Positions 41,285 through 51,541 are shown, counted from the first letter of the stretch. The stretch is DNA of 64,000 bases from Streptomyces rubradiris (GCF_016860525.1 NZ_BNEA01000015.1:5046501-5110500); one strand, 5' to 3'. Notes: generated by a model not told the origin, from the letters alone. Program-made: numbers and translations.

Positions 41285-42409
41285 GTGAGAGTCACAGTCG
41301 TCGGAGCCGGCGTGGTGGGCACCATGCACGCCTGGCACGCAGTGGAACGCGGCCACCAGGTCGTCCAGATCGAGCGCGAGGCCGAGGCGCGCGGCGCCTC
41401 GCTGCGCAACTTCGGGCAGATCTGGGTCAGCGGGCGCGCGGGTGGAGAAGAGCTGGCAGCCGCCCTGCGGGCGCGGGAGCTGTGGGAGGGGATCGGCGGC
41501 CGGGTCCCGGCGCTGGGCTTCCGCCCCAACGGCTCCCTCACCCCGGTCCGCGGCCCGCTCGAACTCGCCGTCGCCGAGGCGGCCGTGGCCCGCGCGGACG
41601 CCGCCGCCCGCGGTTACAAGCTGCTCACCCCCGGCGAGGCCCGCGCCCTGAACCCCGCCCTGCGCGGCGACTTCACCGCCGCCCTGTACTGCGAGCGGGA
41701 CGCGGCCGTGGAGCCCCGCACCGCCCAGCTCGCCCTGCGCGCCGAGCTGCTGAAGTCCCCGAACTACACCTTCCTGCCGGGCCGGGAGGTGCGCGACGTG
41801 ACCGGCGCCGGCACCGTCCGCGACGACCACGGGGACACCCACCACGCCGACGCCGTCGTGCTGTGCACCGGCGCCTGGCTCGGCGGACTCGTCCGCGAAC
41901 TGGCCGGCCCGGACCTCCCGGTGCGCCGCGTCCGCCTCCAGATGATGCAGACCGACCCGCTCGGCGAGCCGCTGACCACCTCCGTCGCCGACGCCGACAG
42001 CTTCCGCTACTACCCGGCGTACGCCTCCCCGGCGCTGGACGAGCTGAACGCCCGGCAGCCGCAGCCGCAGACCGCCGCCGCGCACAAGATGCAGCTGCTC
42101 ATGGTGCAGCGCGCCGACGGCGGCCTGACCATCGGCGACACCCACGAGTACGAGCACCCCTTCGCCTTCGACACCGTCGAGGAGCCCTACGAGCACCTCA
42201 CCGGCGTCGTCGAGTCCCTCCTCGGCCGGCCGCTGCCGCGCGTACGGCACCGCTGGGCGGGCGTGTACGCGCAGTGCACCGACCCCGGCAAGGTCGTCCA
42301 CCGCCAGCAGGTGCACGAGGGGGTGTGGCTGGTCACCGGGCCCGGCGGGCGCGGCATGACCTGCGCCCCCGCGATAGCCGAGACCACCGCGAACGAACTG
42401 GGCTGGTGA
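41285..42409 (+). CDS. FAD-dependent oxidoreductase of phosphonate catabolism (TIGR03364-like)
   Basis: A 374-residue flavoprotein of the DAO/glycine-oxidase fold. The FAD-binding GAGVVGTMHAWHAVERGHQV lies at the N-terminus, RNFGQIWVSGRAGG follows, and the C-terminal VTGPGGRGMTCAPAIAE closes the FAD site. Proteins like this sit beside phosphonatase-type hydrolases, where oxidation of 2-aminoethylphosphonate or its N-methyl form would give phosphonoacetaldehyde. GTG 41285 has GAGGAG upstream. Its stop overlaps the hydrolase start. No PhnW transaminase is in the window, which supports an oxidative entry step. The exact substrate is inferred. Confidence 0.88.
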   Translation: MRVTVVGAGVVGTMHAWHAVERGHQVVQIEREAEARGASLRNFGQIWVSGRAGGEELAAALRARELWEGIGGRVPALGFRPNGSLTPVRGPLELAVAEAAVARADAAARGYKLLTPGEARALNPALRGDFTAALYCERDAAVEPRTAQLALRAELLKSPNYTFLPGREVRDVTGAGTVRDDHGDTHHADAVVLCTGAWLGGLVRELAGPDLPVRRVRLQMMQTDPLGEPLTTSVADADSFRYYPAYASPALDELNARQPQPQTAAAHKMQLLMVQRADGGLTIGDTHEYEHPFAFDTVEEPYEHLTGVVESLLGRPLPRVRHRWAGVYAQCTDPGKVVHRQQVHEGVWLVTGPGGRGMTCAPAIAETTANELGW

Positions 42410-43134
42410 ACACCTCCATGACCCCTGTCACCCCGAACACCCCGGCCGGCCCCGGCATCCGCCTCGTCGTCCTCGACATGGCCGGCACCACCGTCGCCGA
42501 CGGCGGCCTGGTCGAGCGCGCCTTCGCCGCTGCCGCCGCCGAGCTGGGCGTCGAGCCCGGCTCCGCCGAGCACGCCGAGCACCTGGCCTACGTCCGCGCC
42601 ACCATGGGCGAGTCCAAGATCTCCGTCTTCCGTCACCTCTTCGGCGACGAGGAGCGGGCCCGGCGCGCCAACACCGCCTTCGAGAAGGCGTACGGCGACC
42701 TGGTCGACCAGGGCCTGATCGCGCCGGTCCCCGGCGCCCGCGAGGCCATCGAGGAACTGACCGAGGCCGGCCGTACCGTCGTCCTCACCACCGGCTTCGC
42801 CCGGGTCACCCAGGACGCCATCCTGGACGCCCTCGGCTGGCGCGGCCTGGTGCCGCTCACCCTGTGCCCGGCCGACGCCGGCGGGCGCGGGCGACCGTAC
42901 CCGGACATGGTGCTGGAGGCGTTCGTCCGCACCAAGGCGGCCGACGACGTACGGCAGGTCGCGGTGGCCGGCGACACGTCGTACGACGTGCTCAGCGGCG
43001 TACGCGCCGGGGCCGGGCTGGTCGCCGGCGTGCGCACCGGCGCGCACGGCGACGCCGAGTTCACCGCCGCCGGTGCCACCCATGTCCTCGACTCCGTCGC
43101 CGGCCTGCCCGGCCTGCTCGCCGGGGACCGCTGA
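42406..43134 (+). CDS. Phosphonatase-like HAD hydrolase (PhnX-type)
   Basis: A 242-residue HAD hydrolase. The nucleophile motif is VVLDMAGTTVADGG (D-M-A-G-T-T as in phosphonoacetaldehyde hydrolase), and a cap lysine occurs in MGESKISVF, at the position where PhnX forms its Schiff base. LTTGF is motif II and AVAGDTSYDV the metal aspartates. It matches the TIGR03351 phosphonatase-like group. GTG 42406 overlaps the upstream TGA (GTGA), implying coupling; ATG 42418 is an alternative. Likely reaction: phosphonoacetaldehyde to acetaldehyde and phosphate. Confidence 0.9.
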   Translation: MNTSMTPVTPNTPAGPGIRLVVLDMAGTTVADGGLVERAFAAAAAELGVEPGSAEHAEHLAYVRATMGESKISVFRHLFGDEERARRANTAFEKAYGDLVDQGLIAPVPGAREAIEELTEAGRTVVLTTGFARVTQDAILDALGWRGLVPLTLCPADAGGRGRPYPDMVLEAFVRTKAADDVRQVAVAGDTSYDVLSGVRAGAGLVAGVRTGAHGDAEFTAAGATHVLDSVAGLPGLLAGDR

Positions 43135-43135
43135 C

Positions 43136-44182
43136 ATGGGCATCCGCTTCGACTCCGTCACGGTCGCCTATGACGGCAACGTCGTCCTCGACTCCCTCGA
43201 CCTGACCGTCGAGCCCGGCGAGGTCATGGCGCTCCTCGGGCCGTCCGGATCCGGCAAGACCACCGCGCTGCGGGCGGTCGCCGGGTTCGTGCGGCCCGCG
43301 TCCGGGCGGGTGTACCTCGGCGGCGAGGACGTGACGGACCTCCCGCCGTACCGGCGCGGCATCGGCATGGTCGTGCAGAGCTACGCCCTCTTCCCGCACC
43401 TGCGGGTGGACGAGAACGTGGCCTTCGGGCTCAAGGCCCGCCGCACCCCCAAGGGCGAGATCCGGCAGCGGGTCGCCGAGGCGCTGGAGCTGACCGGCAT
43501 GGCCGGCTACGCCCGCCGGCACCCGCGCGAGCTGTCCGGCGGACAGCAGCAGCGCGTCGCGATCGCCCGCGCCCTCGCCATCCGGCCCCGCGTACTCCTC
43601 CTGGACGAGCCGCTGTCCGCGCTGGACGCCCGGCTGCGCTCCGGCATGCTCGCCGAACTCGCCCGGCTGCACCGCGAGCTGCCCGACGTGTCGATGCTGT
43701 ACGTCACCCACGACCAGGTCGAGGCGCTGACCCTGGCCGACCGGATCGCGGTGATGGACTCGGCCCGGCTGCGGGCCTGCGGCACGCCGAGGGAGCTGTA
43801 CCGGGCGCCCACCGACGCGTTCACCGCGTCCTTCGTGGGCGGCGCCAACCTGGTCCCGGTGACCGTGACGGATGGCGGTGTGTCCCTCGCGGGCACCGAA
43901 CTGAAGCTCGACACGGCCGGGGCCGCCGTGGGCGCCCGCGCCACGCTCTGTGTACGGCCGCACCTGGTCGGGCTGGGCGAGGGACCCAACCGGCTCCCGG
44001 GCACCGTACGGGAGATCCAGTGGCGCGGCGCCACGCACCGGCTGTACGTCGAGGTCGACGGGCACACGGTGATGGCGGACGTACGGGAACTGAAGGCTCC
44101 GCCGGCCTACGGGGACCAGGTCACCCTGAGTTTCGAGCCCGAGGACGCCGTGCTGCTGCCCGCGGGAGTCAGCCATGGCTGA
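43136..44182 (+). CDS. ABC importer ATP-binding protein (2-aminoethylphosphonate type)
   Basis: A 348-residue ATPase of the spermidine/iron/phosphonate (CUT1-like) group. Walker A is GPSGSGKTT, the Q-loop VVQSYALFPH, the signature LSGGQQQRVAIARAL, Walker B LLLDEPLSALD and the H-loop THD. A TOBE domain follows from about residue 250. ATG 43136 is one base past the hydrolase stop. It is followed with overlap by two permeases and a binding protein, a full importer of the PhnSTUV type. Confidence 0.93.
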   Translation: MGIRFDSVTVAYDGNVVLDSLDLTVEPGEVMALLGPSGSGKTTALRAVAGFVRPASGRVYLGGEDVTDLPPYRRGIGMVVQSYALFPHLRVDENVAFGLKARRTPKGEIRQRVAEALELTGMAGYARRHPRELSGGQQQRVAIARALAIRPRVLLLDEPLSALDARLRSGMLAELARLHRELPDVSMLYVTHDQVEALTLADRIAVMDSARLRACGTPRELYRAPTDAFTASFVGGANLVPVTVTDGGVSLAGTELKLDTAGAAVGARATLCVRPHLVGLGEGPNRLPGTVREIQWRGATHRLYVEVDGHTVMADVRELKAPPAYGDQVTLSFEPEDAVLLPAGVSHG

Positions 44183-45044
44183 GGTTGTCGAGAATCCGCG
44201 GGTGGTTCGTGGCTGGTTGCGCCCACGCGGCGGCAGCCGCAATTCGAAGACGGGCCCGCGCCCCTTCGGGGCGCTTGCCTGGGCCCTTCCTCCAGTAATC
44301 GCGCTCGCCCTCTTCTTCCTCTACCCCCTCGCCCTCGTCGTCCGCCAGTCCCTGCGCCCCGACACCGGAGGCACCTCCCTCCAGGCGTACGCCGACGTCT
44401 TCGGCTCCGAGGCGTTCCGGCACGCGCTGTGGACCACCGTGTGGCTGGCGCTGGCCGCCACCGCCGGCTGCCTGGTCCTGGGGTTCCTGCTGGCGCTGGT
44501 CATCGCGTTCGTGCCGTTCCCCGGGGCAAGGTCGGTGGCCCGGTTCATCGACGTGTACCTGTCCTTCCCGTCCTTCCTGATCACGCTGGCGCTGCTGTTC
44601 CTCTACGGCGGCACGGGCGTCCTCGGCTCCTTCCAGTTCCTCACCACGCCCTGGGGCGTGCTGCTGGCGGAGGTCACCTACTTCACGCCGTTCATGATGC
44701 GCCCGCTGCTCGCCGCGTTCGCGCAACTCGACACCGCCCAGCTGGAGGTGGCCGGTTCGCTGGGCGCGCGGGCGCCGCGCATCGTCCGGCAGGTGATCCT
44801 TCCCGAGGCGCTGCCCGCGCTCGCGGCCGGCGGCAGCCTGGTCCTGGTGCTGTGCCTGAACGAGTTCGGGATCGTGCTGTTCACCGGCGCCAAGGGGGTC
44901 ACCACCCTGCCGATGCTCGTCTACGGCAAGGCGATCCTGGAGTCCGACTACCCGGGCGCCTGCGCGGTCGCCGTCGTCAACGTCCTGATCTCCGTGGGCC
45001 TGTACGGCCTGTACCGGGTGGTGAGCCGTCGTGCTGGTGCATAG
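44175..45044 (+). CDS. ABC importer permease 1 (PhnU-like)
   Basis: A 289-residue permease with six membrane helices. The EAA loop for ATPase contact is EVAGSLGARAPRIVRQVILPEALPAL. A 30-residue polar N-terminus precedes the first helix. Its ATG overlaps the ATPase gene by 8 bp and its end overlaps the next permease by 14 bp, so the operon is tightly coupled. Confidence 0.92.
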   Translation: MAEVVENPRVVRGWLRPRGGSRNSKTGPRPFGALAWALPPVIALALFFLYPLALVVRQSLRPDTGGTSLQAYADVFGSEAFRHALWTTVWLALAATAGCLVLGFLLALVIAFVPFPGARSVARFIDVYLSFPSFLITLALLFLYGGTGVLGSFQFLTTPWGVLLAEVTYFTPFMMRPLLAAFAQLDTAQLEVAGSLGARAPRIVRQVILPEALPALAAGGSLVLVLCLNEFGIVLFTGAKGVTTLPMLVYGKAILESDYPGACAVAVVNVLISVGLYGLYRVVSRRAGA

Positions 45045-45828
45045 CCGCAAGGCCAGGTGGGCCGTGTGGACGGTGTTCCTCGTCCTGTTCCTGCCGCTGT
45101 TCGCGCTGCCGCTGCTGGTCATCCTGGGCGCCTCCTTCGCCACCCACTGGTCCGGCACCCTGCCCTCCGGCCCCACCCTGGACCACTACCGCTCCGCCAC
45201 CCGCGGCGAGGCCCTCCAGGCGCTCACCACCAGCCTGGTCACGGCGGTCGCCGCCAGCCTGCTCGCGCTGACCGCCGGCACCTGGGCCGCGCTGGCCGGG
45301 GCCGCCCTGAAGAGGCGCCACCGCCGGGTGCTGGACGCCCTGTTCGTGCTGCCGGTCGCCGTGCCGTCGGTGGTGGTGGGCCTCGCGGTGCTGGTGGCGT
45401 TCTCCCAGCCGCCGCTGCTGCTCAACGGCACCCGGTGGATCGTGATCACCGCCCACACCGTGCTGGTCACCGCCTTCGCCCACCAGTCGGTGTCGGCCGC
45501 CCTGACCCGCCTGGACCCGGCCTACGAGCAGGCCGCCGCCTCCCTCGGCGCCCGGCCCGCCTACATCCTGTTCCGGGTGCGGCTGCCGCTGCTGCTGCCC
45601 TCGCTGACCGCCGCCGCCGGCCTGTGCTTCGCCCTGTCCATGGGCGAGCTGAGCGCCACGATGATGCTCTACCCGCCGGACTGGACCCCGCTGCCCGTGC
45701 TGATCTACGCGGCCACCGACCGGGGTGCCCTGTTCACCGGGTCCGCCGTGGCCGTGGTCCTGATGGCCGCGACCCTGCTCGTCCTGTTCGCCGTCTCCCG
45801 GGTCCGCACCCGGGCCTCCTACCGCTGA
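45031..45828 (+). CDS. ABC importer permease 2 (PhnV-like)
   Basis: A 265-residue permease with six helices and an EAA loop EQAAASLGARPAYILFRVRLPLLLPSL. It forms the heterodimer with the preceding permease. GTG 45031 overlaps the previous gene by 14 bp. The binding-protein gene follows 47 bp later. Confidence 0.92.
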   Translation: MLVHSRKARWAVWTVFLVLFLPLFALPLLVILGASFATHWSGTLPSGPTLDHYRSATRGEALQALTTSLVTAVAASLLALTAGTWAALAGAALKRRHRRVLDALFVLPVAVPSVVVGLAVLVAFSQPPLLLNGTRWIVITAHTVLVTAFAHQSVSAALTRLDPAYEQAAASLGARPAYILFRVRLPLLLPSLTAAAGLCFALSMGELSATMMLYPPDWTPLPVLIYAATDRGALFTGSAVAVVLMAATLLVLFAVSRVRTRASYR

Positions 45829-45875
45829 ACCCTCCCCGGATCACCTCCGTCACCTCGCCAGGAGACCGCCCCGCC

Positions 45876-46928
45876 ATGCCCAGAAACCGCGTCCCGCTCG
45901 CCGTGGCCCTCGCCCTGCTCGCCGCGCCCGCGCTGTCCGCCTGCGGCTCCTCCGCCGCCTCGGACGCCAGGGTCGTCACCGTCTACAGCGCGGACGGACT
46001 CAAGGGGGAGAACGGCGACGGCTGGTACGACCAGGTGTTCAAGGACTTCCAGAAGCAGACCGGCATCAAGGTGAAGTACGTCGAGGGCGGCTCCGGCGAG
46101 ATGGTGCAGCGCGCCGTCCGCGAGCGGAGCAACCCGCAGGCCGACGTGCTGGTCACCCTGCCGCCGTTCATCCAGCAGGCCGCCGGCAAGGGCCTGCTGC
46201 AGAAGTACGCCCCGGCCGGCGCCGACCAGGTCGCGGGCGCCGACAAGGCAGCCGACTCCACCTGGACCTCGGTCGTCACCAACTACTTCGGGTTCGTCTA
46301 CAACAAGAAGGAGCTGAAGCAGCCCCCGAAGACCTGGGACGAACTCCTCGGCGCCCGTTACAAGAACAAGCTCCAGTACTCCACCCCGGGCGTGGCCGGC
46401 GACGGAACGGCCGTCCTCATCAAGGCGTTCCACGACTTCGGCGGCAAGGAGCGGGGCCTCGCCTACCTGAAGAAGCTCCAGGCCAACAACGTCGGCCCGT
46501 CCGCCTCCACCGGCAAGCTCGCCCCCAAGGTGGACAAGGGCGAACTCCTCGTCGCCAACGGCGACGTGCAGATGAACTACGCCCAGACCAAGTCCATGCC
46601 GAACCTCGGCATCTGGTTCCCGGCCGGCGCCGACGGCAAGCCCACCACGTTCGCCCTGCCGTACGCGGCCGGCCTGGTCACCAAGGCCCCGCACAGCGCC
46701 AACGGCAAGAAGCTGCTGGACTTCATGCTCGCCCGCAAGCAGCAGCAGGAGGTCAGCGCGATCGGCGGCGGCTTCACCGCCCGGCAGGACGTCAAGGCCA
46801 CCGACGCCGACGCCGTCGCGCTGACCCGGCTGATGGACGGCGTGGAGGTCTTCGAACCCGACTGGAACGACATCGAGAAGAACCTCAGCGCCTACGTCGA
46901 GGACTGGAAGTCCGCGACCGGCAGTTGA
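45876..46928 (+). CDS. ABC importer substrate-binding lipoprotein (PhnS-like)
   Basis: A 350-residue lipoprotein with lipobox LSACG (Cys 23). The mature part is an iron/phosphonate-type type II binding protein: VVTVYSADGLKGENGDGWYDQVFKDF, VYNKKELKQPPKTWDELLG, and a C-terminal EPDWNDIEKNLSAYVEDWK. The TIGR03227-like 2-aminoethylphosphonate group is the best fit given the linked catabolic enzymes. ATG 45876 follows AGGAGA. It is the last gene of the phosphonate operon. Confidence 0.9.
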   Translation: MPRNRVPLAVALALLAAPALSACGSSAASDARVVTVYSADGLKGENGDGWYDQVFKDFQKQTGIKVKYVEGGSGEMVQRAVRERSNPQADVLVTLPPFIQQAAGKGLLQKYAPAGADQVAGADKAADSTWTSVVTNYFGFVYNKKELKQPPKTWDELLGARYKNKLQYSTPGVAGDGTAVLIKAFHDFGGKERGLAYLKKLQANNVGPSASTGKLAPKVDKGELLVANGDVQMNYAQTKSMPNLGIWFPAGADGKPTTFALPYAAGLVTKAPHSANGKKLLDFMLARKQQQEVSAIGGGFTARQDVKATDADAVALTRLMDGVEVFEPDWNDIEKNLSAYVEDWKSATGS

Positions 46929-47044
46929 TTTCTCCGCCGCGCGGCCGTAGACAGCCCCGCACCGCGAGACCACACGCCCCTGGCACCACCGGGGGCGTCG
47001 CCATGCCCGTACGCACGTCCGCCCCTCTTTCTCCGGAGGACCCC

Positions 47045-48535
<1,491 letters not shown>

Positions 48536-48613
48536 CTAGGCTGGGGGCGTCGGTACGCCGTGGTTCCGGCGCCCCCCGTTTTCCGTTCGCACGCAGGCCA
48601 GGAGACGCAGCAC

Positions 48614-49393
48614 ATGGCAGACCGCAAGCCCATCGAGTCGTGGCTCACCGACATGGACGGCGTCCTGATCCACGAGGGCGTGCCCATTCCCGGGGCCGAC
48701 GCCTTCCTGAAGAAGCTGCGGGAGTCCGGCCGGCCCTTCCTGGTGCTCACCAACAACTCCATCTACACCGCCCGCGACCTGCACGCCCGGCTGCGCCGGA
48801 TGGGCCTGGACGTGCCGGTGGAGAACATCTGGACCTCGGCGCTGGCCACCGCCCAGTTCCTGAACGACCAGCGGCCCGGCGGCAGCGCCTACGTCATCGG
48901 CGAGGCGGGCCTGACCACCGCCCTGCACGACATCGGCTACATCCTCACCGACCACGAGCCCGACTTCGTGATCCTGGGCGAGACCCGCACCTACTCCTTC
49001 GAGGCGCTGACGAAGGCCGTCCGGCTGATCAACAACGGCGCCCGGTTCATCGCCACCAACCCCGACAACGTCGGCCCCTCCACCGAGGGCGACCTGCCCG
49101 CCACCGGCTCGGTCGCCGCGCTGATCACCGCCGCCACGGGCAAGAAGCCGTACTTCGTGGGCAAGCCCAACCCGCTGATGATGCGGGCCGGGCTGAACGC
49201 GGTCGGCGCGCACTCCGAGACCTCGGCGATGATCGGGGACCGGATGGACACCGACGTCCTCGCGGGCCTGGAGGCCGGGATGCGCACCTTCCTGGTGATG
49301 ACCGGCGTCACCCAGCCCGCCGACATCGACCGCTACCCGTTCCGCCCGTCCCAGGTGGTCGACTCCATCGCGGACCTGGTCGACCTGGTCTGA
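48614..49393 (+). CDS. HAD-IIA (NagD-like) phosphatase
   Basis: A 259-residue HAD phosphatase of subclass IIA. WLTDMDGVLIHEG holds the nucleophile and acid/base aspartates, VLTNNS is motif II, VGKPNPLMM gives the motif III lysine, and MIGDRMDTDVLAGLEAG is motif IV. NagD enzymes hydrolyse nucleotides and sugar phosphates such as glycerol phosphate. ATG 48614 follows AGGAGA. It follows the exported phosphodiesterase, forming a phosphate-recovery neighbourhood with the phosphonate genes. Confidence 0.94.
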   Translation: MADRKPIESWLTDMDGVLIHEGVPIPGADAFLKKLRESGRPFLVLTNNSIYTARDLHARLRRMGLDVPVENIWTSALATAQFLNDQRPGGSAYVIGEAGLTTALHDIGYILTDHEPDFVILGETRTYSFEALTKAVRLINNGARFIATNPDNVGPSTEGDLPATGSVAALITAATGKKPYFVGKPNPLMMRAGLNAVGAHSETSAMIGDRMDTDVLAGLEAGMRTFLVMTGVTQPADIDRYPFRPSQVVDSIADLVDLV

Positions 49394-49397
49394 GCGG

Positions 49398-49453
49398 CCC
49401 GGTCCGAACGACCTGGTCCGAACGGCCTGGTCCGAACGGCCCGGTCCGGGCGG
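49398..49453. repeat. Four 14-bp tandem repeats
   Basis: Units of CCTGGTCCGAACGG type begin at 49398, 49412, 49426 and 49440. The middle two are identical. They directly follow the NagD-like stop and repeat the last codons of that gene (encoding DLV), suggesting slippage from the gene end. Confidence 0.85.
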
Positions 49454-49508
49454 CTCCGGCGGCGGGTCCCGCCCGGCCGAAACCCGGTATCACTCGTTCG
49501 GAGCAGTT

Positions 49509-49537
49509 GGGCGCCTCCCGAGGATGCGGAGGCGCCC
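49509..49537 (+). terminator. Terminator downstream of the NagD-like gene
   Basis: A perfect 10-bp stem GGGCGCCTCC / GGAGGCGCCC with a 9-nt loop. It ends the phosphatase transcript before the sortase-linked gene pair. Confidence 0.7.
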
Positions 49538-49549
49538 GGTGCGGGGGAG

Positions 49550-49567
49550 CCTCCAGATAACTGGAGG
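49550..49567 (+). promoter_or_regulatory. Hairpin that would hide the ribosome site of the next gene
   Basis: CCTCCAG pairs with CTGGAGG around an ATAA loop. The 3' arm contains the Shine-Dalgarno GGAGG of the gene starting at 49574. The 5' arm is an anti-SD. Folding would block initiation, so translation may depend on a protein, temperature or an upstream ribosome. Confidence 0.55.
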
Positions 49568-49573
49568 TTCACG

Positions 49574-50131
49574 ATGGGCTCACTACGCCTCACTGTCTGT
49601 ACCGGAATCCTCGCCGTCGCGGTCACCGCGGCCGCCCCCGCGGCCCACGCGGCGGACGGTGGCGGCTCGGTCGCCGTGACCCCCGCCTCCCCGGCGCCCG
49701 GCGCCGACCTCACCGTGCGCACCGAGGGCTGCGCGGGCGGGCAGGGCAGTGCCGCCTCGGCCGCCTTCGTCTCCGACGCCCGCCTGACCGGCGGCGGGGG
49801 CGCCCTGACCGGCGACACCCGGGTCCGCTCCGACCTGGAGCCGGGCGCCTACACCGTGAAGGCCGTCTGCGGCGACCGGGTGATCACCGGCAGCCTCACG
49901 GTCGGCGGGCCGGACGGCGCCCGCCCCGCCGCGCCCGTCGCCCCGGCCACCGCCGCCGCCTCCCCGATCGCCCCGGTCCCCGCGGGCGGCGGCGGCACCG
50001 CGCACTTCGCCACCGTCGCCACCAGCGGCTCCGGCCCCGACACCGGCCAGGCGGTGACCGGCCTGGTGCTGGCCGGCCTCGCCGCGCTCGCCGTCGGACT
50101 GCGCGCCCGCCGCACCCGTTCCACCCGCTGA
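49574..50131 (+). CDS. Secreted surface protein paired with class F sortase
   Basis: A 185-residue precursor: signal peptide ending AAPAAHAADG, a domain of about 85 residues with two cysteines (EGCAGG, KAVCGD) resembling an Ig-like fold, and an Ala/Pro-rich stalk. The C-terminus GPDTGQ, a hydrophobic helix and RARRTRSTR look like an atypical sorting signal (PxTG without the leading Leu). ATG 49574 has GGAGG upstream. The sortase gene begins 6 bp after its stop, so it is the probable substrate. Confidence 0.85.
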   Translation: MGSLRLTVCTGILAVAVTAAAPAAHAADGGGSVAVTPASPAPGADLTVRTEGCAGGQGSAASAAFVSDARLTGGGGALTGDTRVRSDLEPGAYTVKAVCGDRVITGSLTVGGPDGARPAAPVAPATAAASPIAPVPAGGGGTAHFATVATSGSGPDTGQAVTGLVLAGLAALAVGLRARRTRSTR

Positions 50132-50137
50132 CCGCCC

Positions 50138-50809
50138 GTGTCCGGCGAGCAGGGCCGCGGCAGCGGCACCGGGCGGCTGGTCACCGCCCTGACCTGGGGG
50201 CTCCTGCTGTGCGGACTGTGGCTGTGGGGGCGCGAGGTGACCGGCGTGACGCGCGACGCGGGCGGCGCCGCCACGGGCGACGTCTTCGCCGCGGGCCGCG
50301 CCGGCGACCCCGCCCGGCTGCCCGGCGCGGCCCGGCCGCTGGCCGACGCGGTGCCCCAGCGCGTCGACATCCCCGCCCTGGGCGTGCAGGCCCCGGTGGT
50401 GACCCGCGGCCTGGACGCCCGGGGCGCGATCGACCCGCCGCCCTACGACCAGCCGGGCGTGGTCGGCTGGTACGGCGCCGGCCCGAAGCCCGGCGCGGCC
50501 GGGGCGGCCCTGCTGGTGGGCCACGTCGACACCACGACCCGGCCGGCCGTCTTCTACCGGCTCAGCACCCTCAAGCCGGGCCACACCGTCCGGGTGGTGC
50601 GCGCGGACGGCAAGGTCGCCGAGTTCACCGTGGACGACATCCGTGTCCTGCCCCGCGACGGCTTCGACGCCCACCAGGCCTACGGCCCCCGCCGGCCCGG
50701 CCGCGCCGAGCTGCGCCTGATCACCTGCGGGGGTTCCTTCGACCGGGCCGACGGCAGCTACACGGCGAACGTGGTCGTCTCCTCGTACCTGACGGGGGTG
50801 TCCCGGTGA
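50138..50809 (+). CDS. Class F sortase
   Basis: A 223-residue membrane-anchored sortase with an N-terminal helix (LVTALTWGLLLCGLWLWG) and a catalytic domain containing VGHVDTTTRPAVFYRL (His) and LRLITCGGSFDRADGSYTANVVV (Cys, then the Arg region). The TCGGxFD pattern is that of the poorly characterised class F of actinobacteria. GTG 50138 lies 6 bp after the surface-protein gene, so the two form an operon. Confidence 0.92.
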   Translation: MSGEQGRGSGTGRLVTALTWGLLLCGLWLWGREVTGVTRDAGGAATGDVFAAGRAGDPARLPGAARPLADAVPQRVDIPALGVQAPVVTRGLDARGAIDPPPYDQPGVVGWYGAGPKPGAAGAALLVGHVDTTTRPAVFYRLSTLKPGHTVRVVRADGKVAEFTVDDIRVLPRDGFDAHQAYGPRRPGRAELRLITCGGSFDRADGSYTANVVVSSYLTGVSR

Positions 50810-50813
50810 GCGG

Positions 50814-51503
50814 TCAGGAGGTGGCCGTGGGCGTGTGGGACAGGCGGGCGCGCAGGTTGCCGAAGTGGTCCCGTATGGCCCGCTCGGCCCGCAGCGAGTC
50901 CCCGGAGCGCACCGCGTCCACGATCTCCCGGTGCTGGCGGCAGGTGACCCGGGGGTCCTGCGGCGTTGCCGCCAGGTCGCGCCGCACCCGGTGGAAGGCG
51001 TCCCAGAACGCCTCCAGCACCTCGCCGAGCAGCACGTTGTCCAGGCCCCGGTACAGCGTGGCGTGAAAGGCGCGGTCGGTCCCGGCCAGCCCGGTGCCCT
51101 CGGCGGCCTCCCGCTCCATCCGGTCCACGAGCGCGTCCAGCTCGGCCAGGTCCGCCTCCGCCAGCCGTCCGGCCAGCCGCGACACCAGTCCTGTCTCCAC
51201 GGCCTCGCGCAGCTCCAGCAGCTGGAGCAGCGTGTCCTCGCCCCGGTAGTGGCCGGCCACGGTCCGGAAGGCCAGCCCCTCGATCATCGGCGCGAACGAC
51301 ATCGAGCCGACGTACGTCCCGAAGCCGTGCCGGATCTCCACGATGCCCATCGCCTGGAGCGCCTTCAGGGCCTCCCGCACCGAGTTCCGGCTCGCCCCCA
51401 GCAGCCGCATCAGCTCCGGCTCGGTGGGCAGCGGGGCGCCCGAGGGCAGCCGCCGGTCCACGATCAGCTTCTTGATCCGCTCCTGAAGGTCCCGGGCTGC
51501 CAT
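50814..51503 (-). CDS. GntR-family regulator, FadR/FCD subgroup
   Basis: A 229-residue regulator with a winged helix at residues 1-65 (GAPLPTEPELMRLLGASRNSVREALKAL) and an all-helical FCD domain with LLELREAVETGLVSRLAG, FHATLYRG and CRQHREIVDAVRSGD (metal-binding His). ATG 51503 is chosen; the frame to 51530 is unsupported. It is convergent with the sortase gene, 4 bp apart. No obvious target enzyme adjoins it. Confidence 0.92.
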   Translation of the reverse strand: MAARDLQERIKKLIVDRRLPSGAPLPTEPELMRLLGASRNSVREALKALQAMGIVEIRHGFGTYVGSMSFAPMIEGLAFRTVAGHYRGEDTLLQLLELREAVETGLVSRLAGRLAEADLAELDALVDRMEREAAEGTGLAGTDRAFHATLYRGLDNVLLGEVLEAFWDAFHRVRRDLAATPQDPRVTCRQHREIVDAVRSGDSLRAERAIRDHFGNLRARLSHTPTATS

Positions 51504-51541
51504 GGCCAGAGCGTAACCGCCCGTCCGCACCCCGGGCAGAC

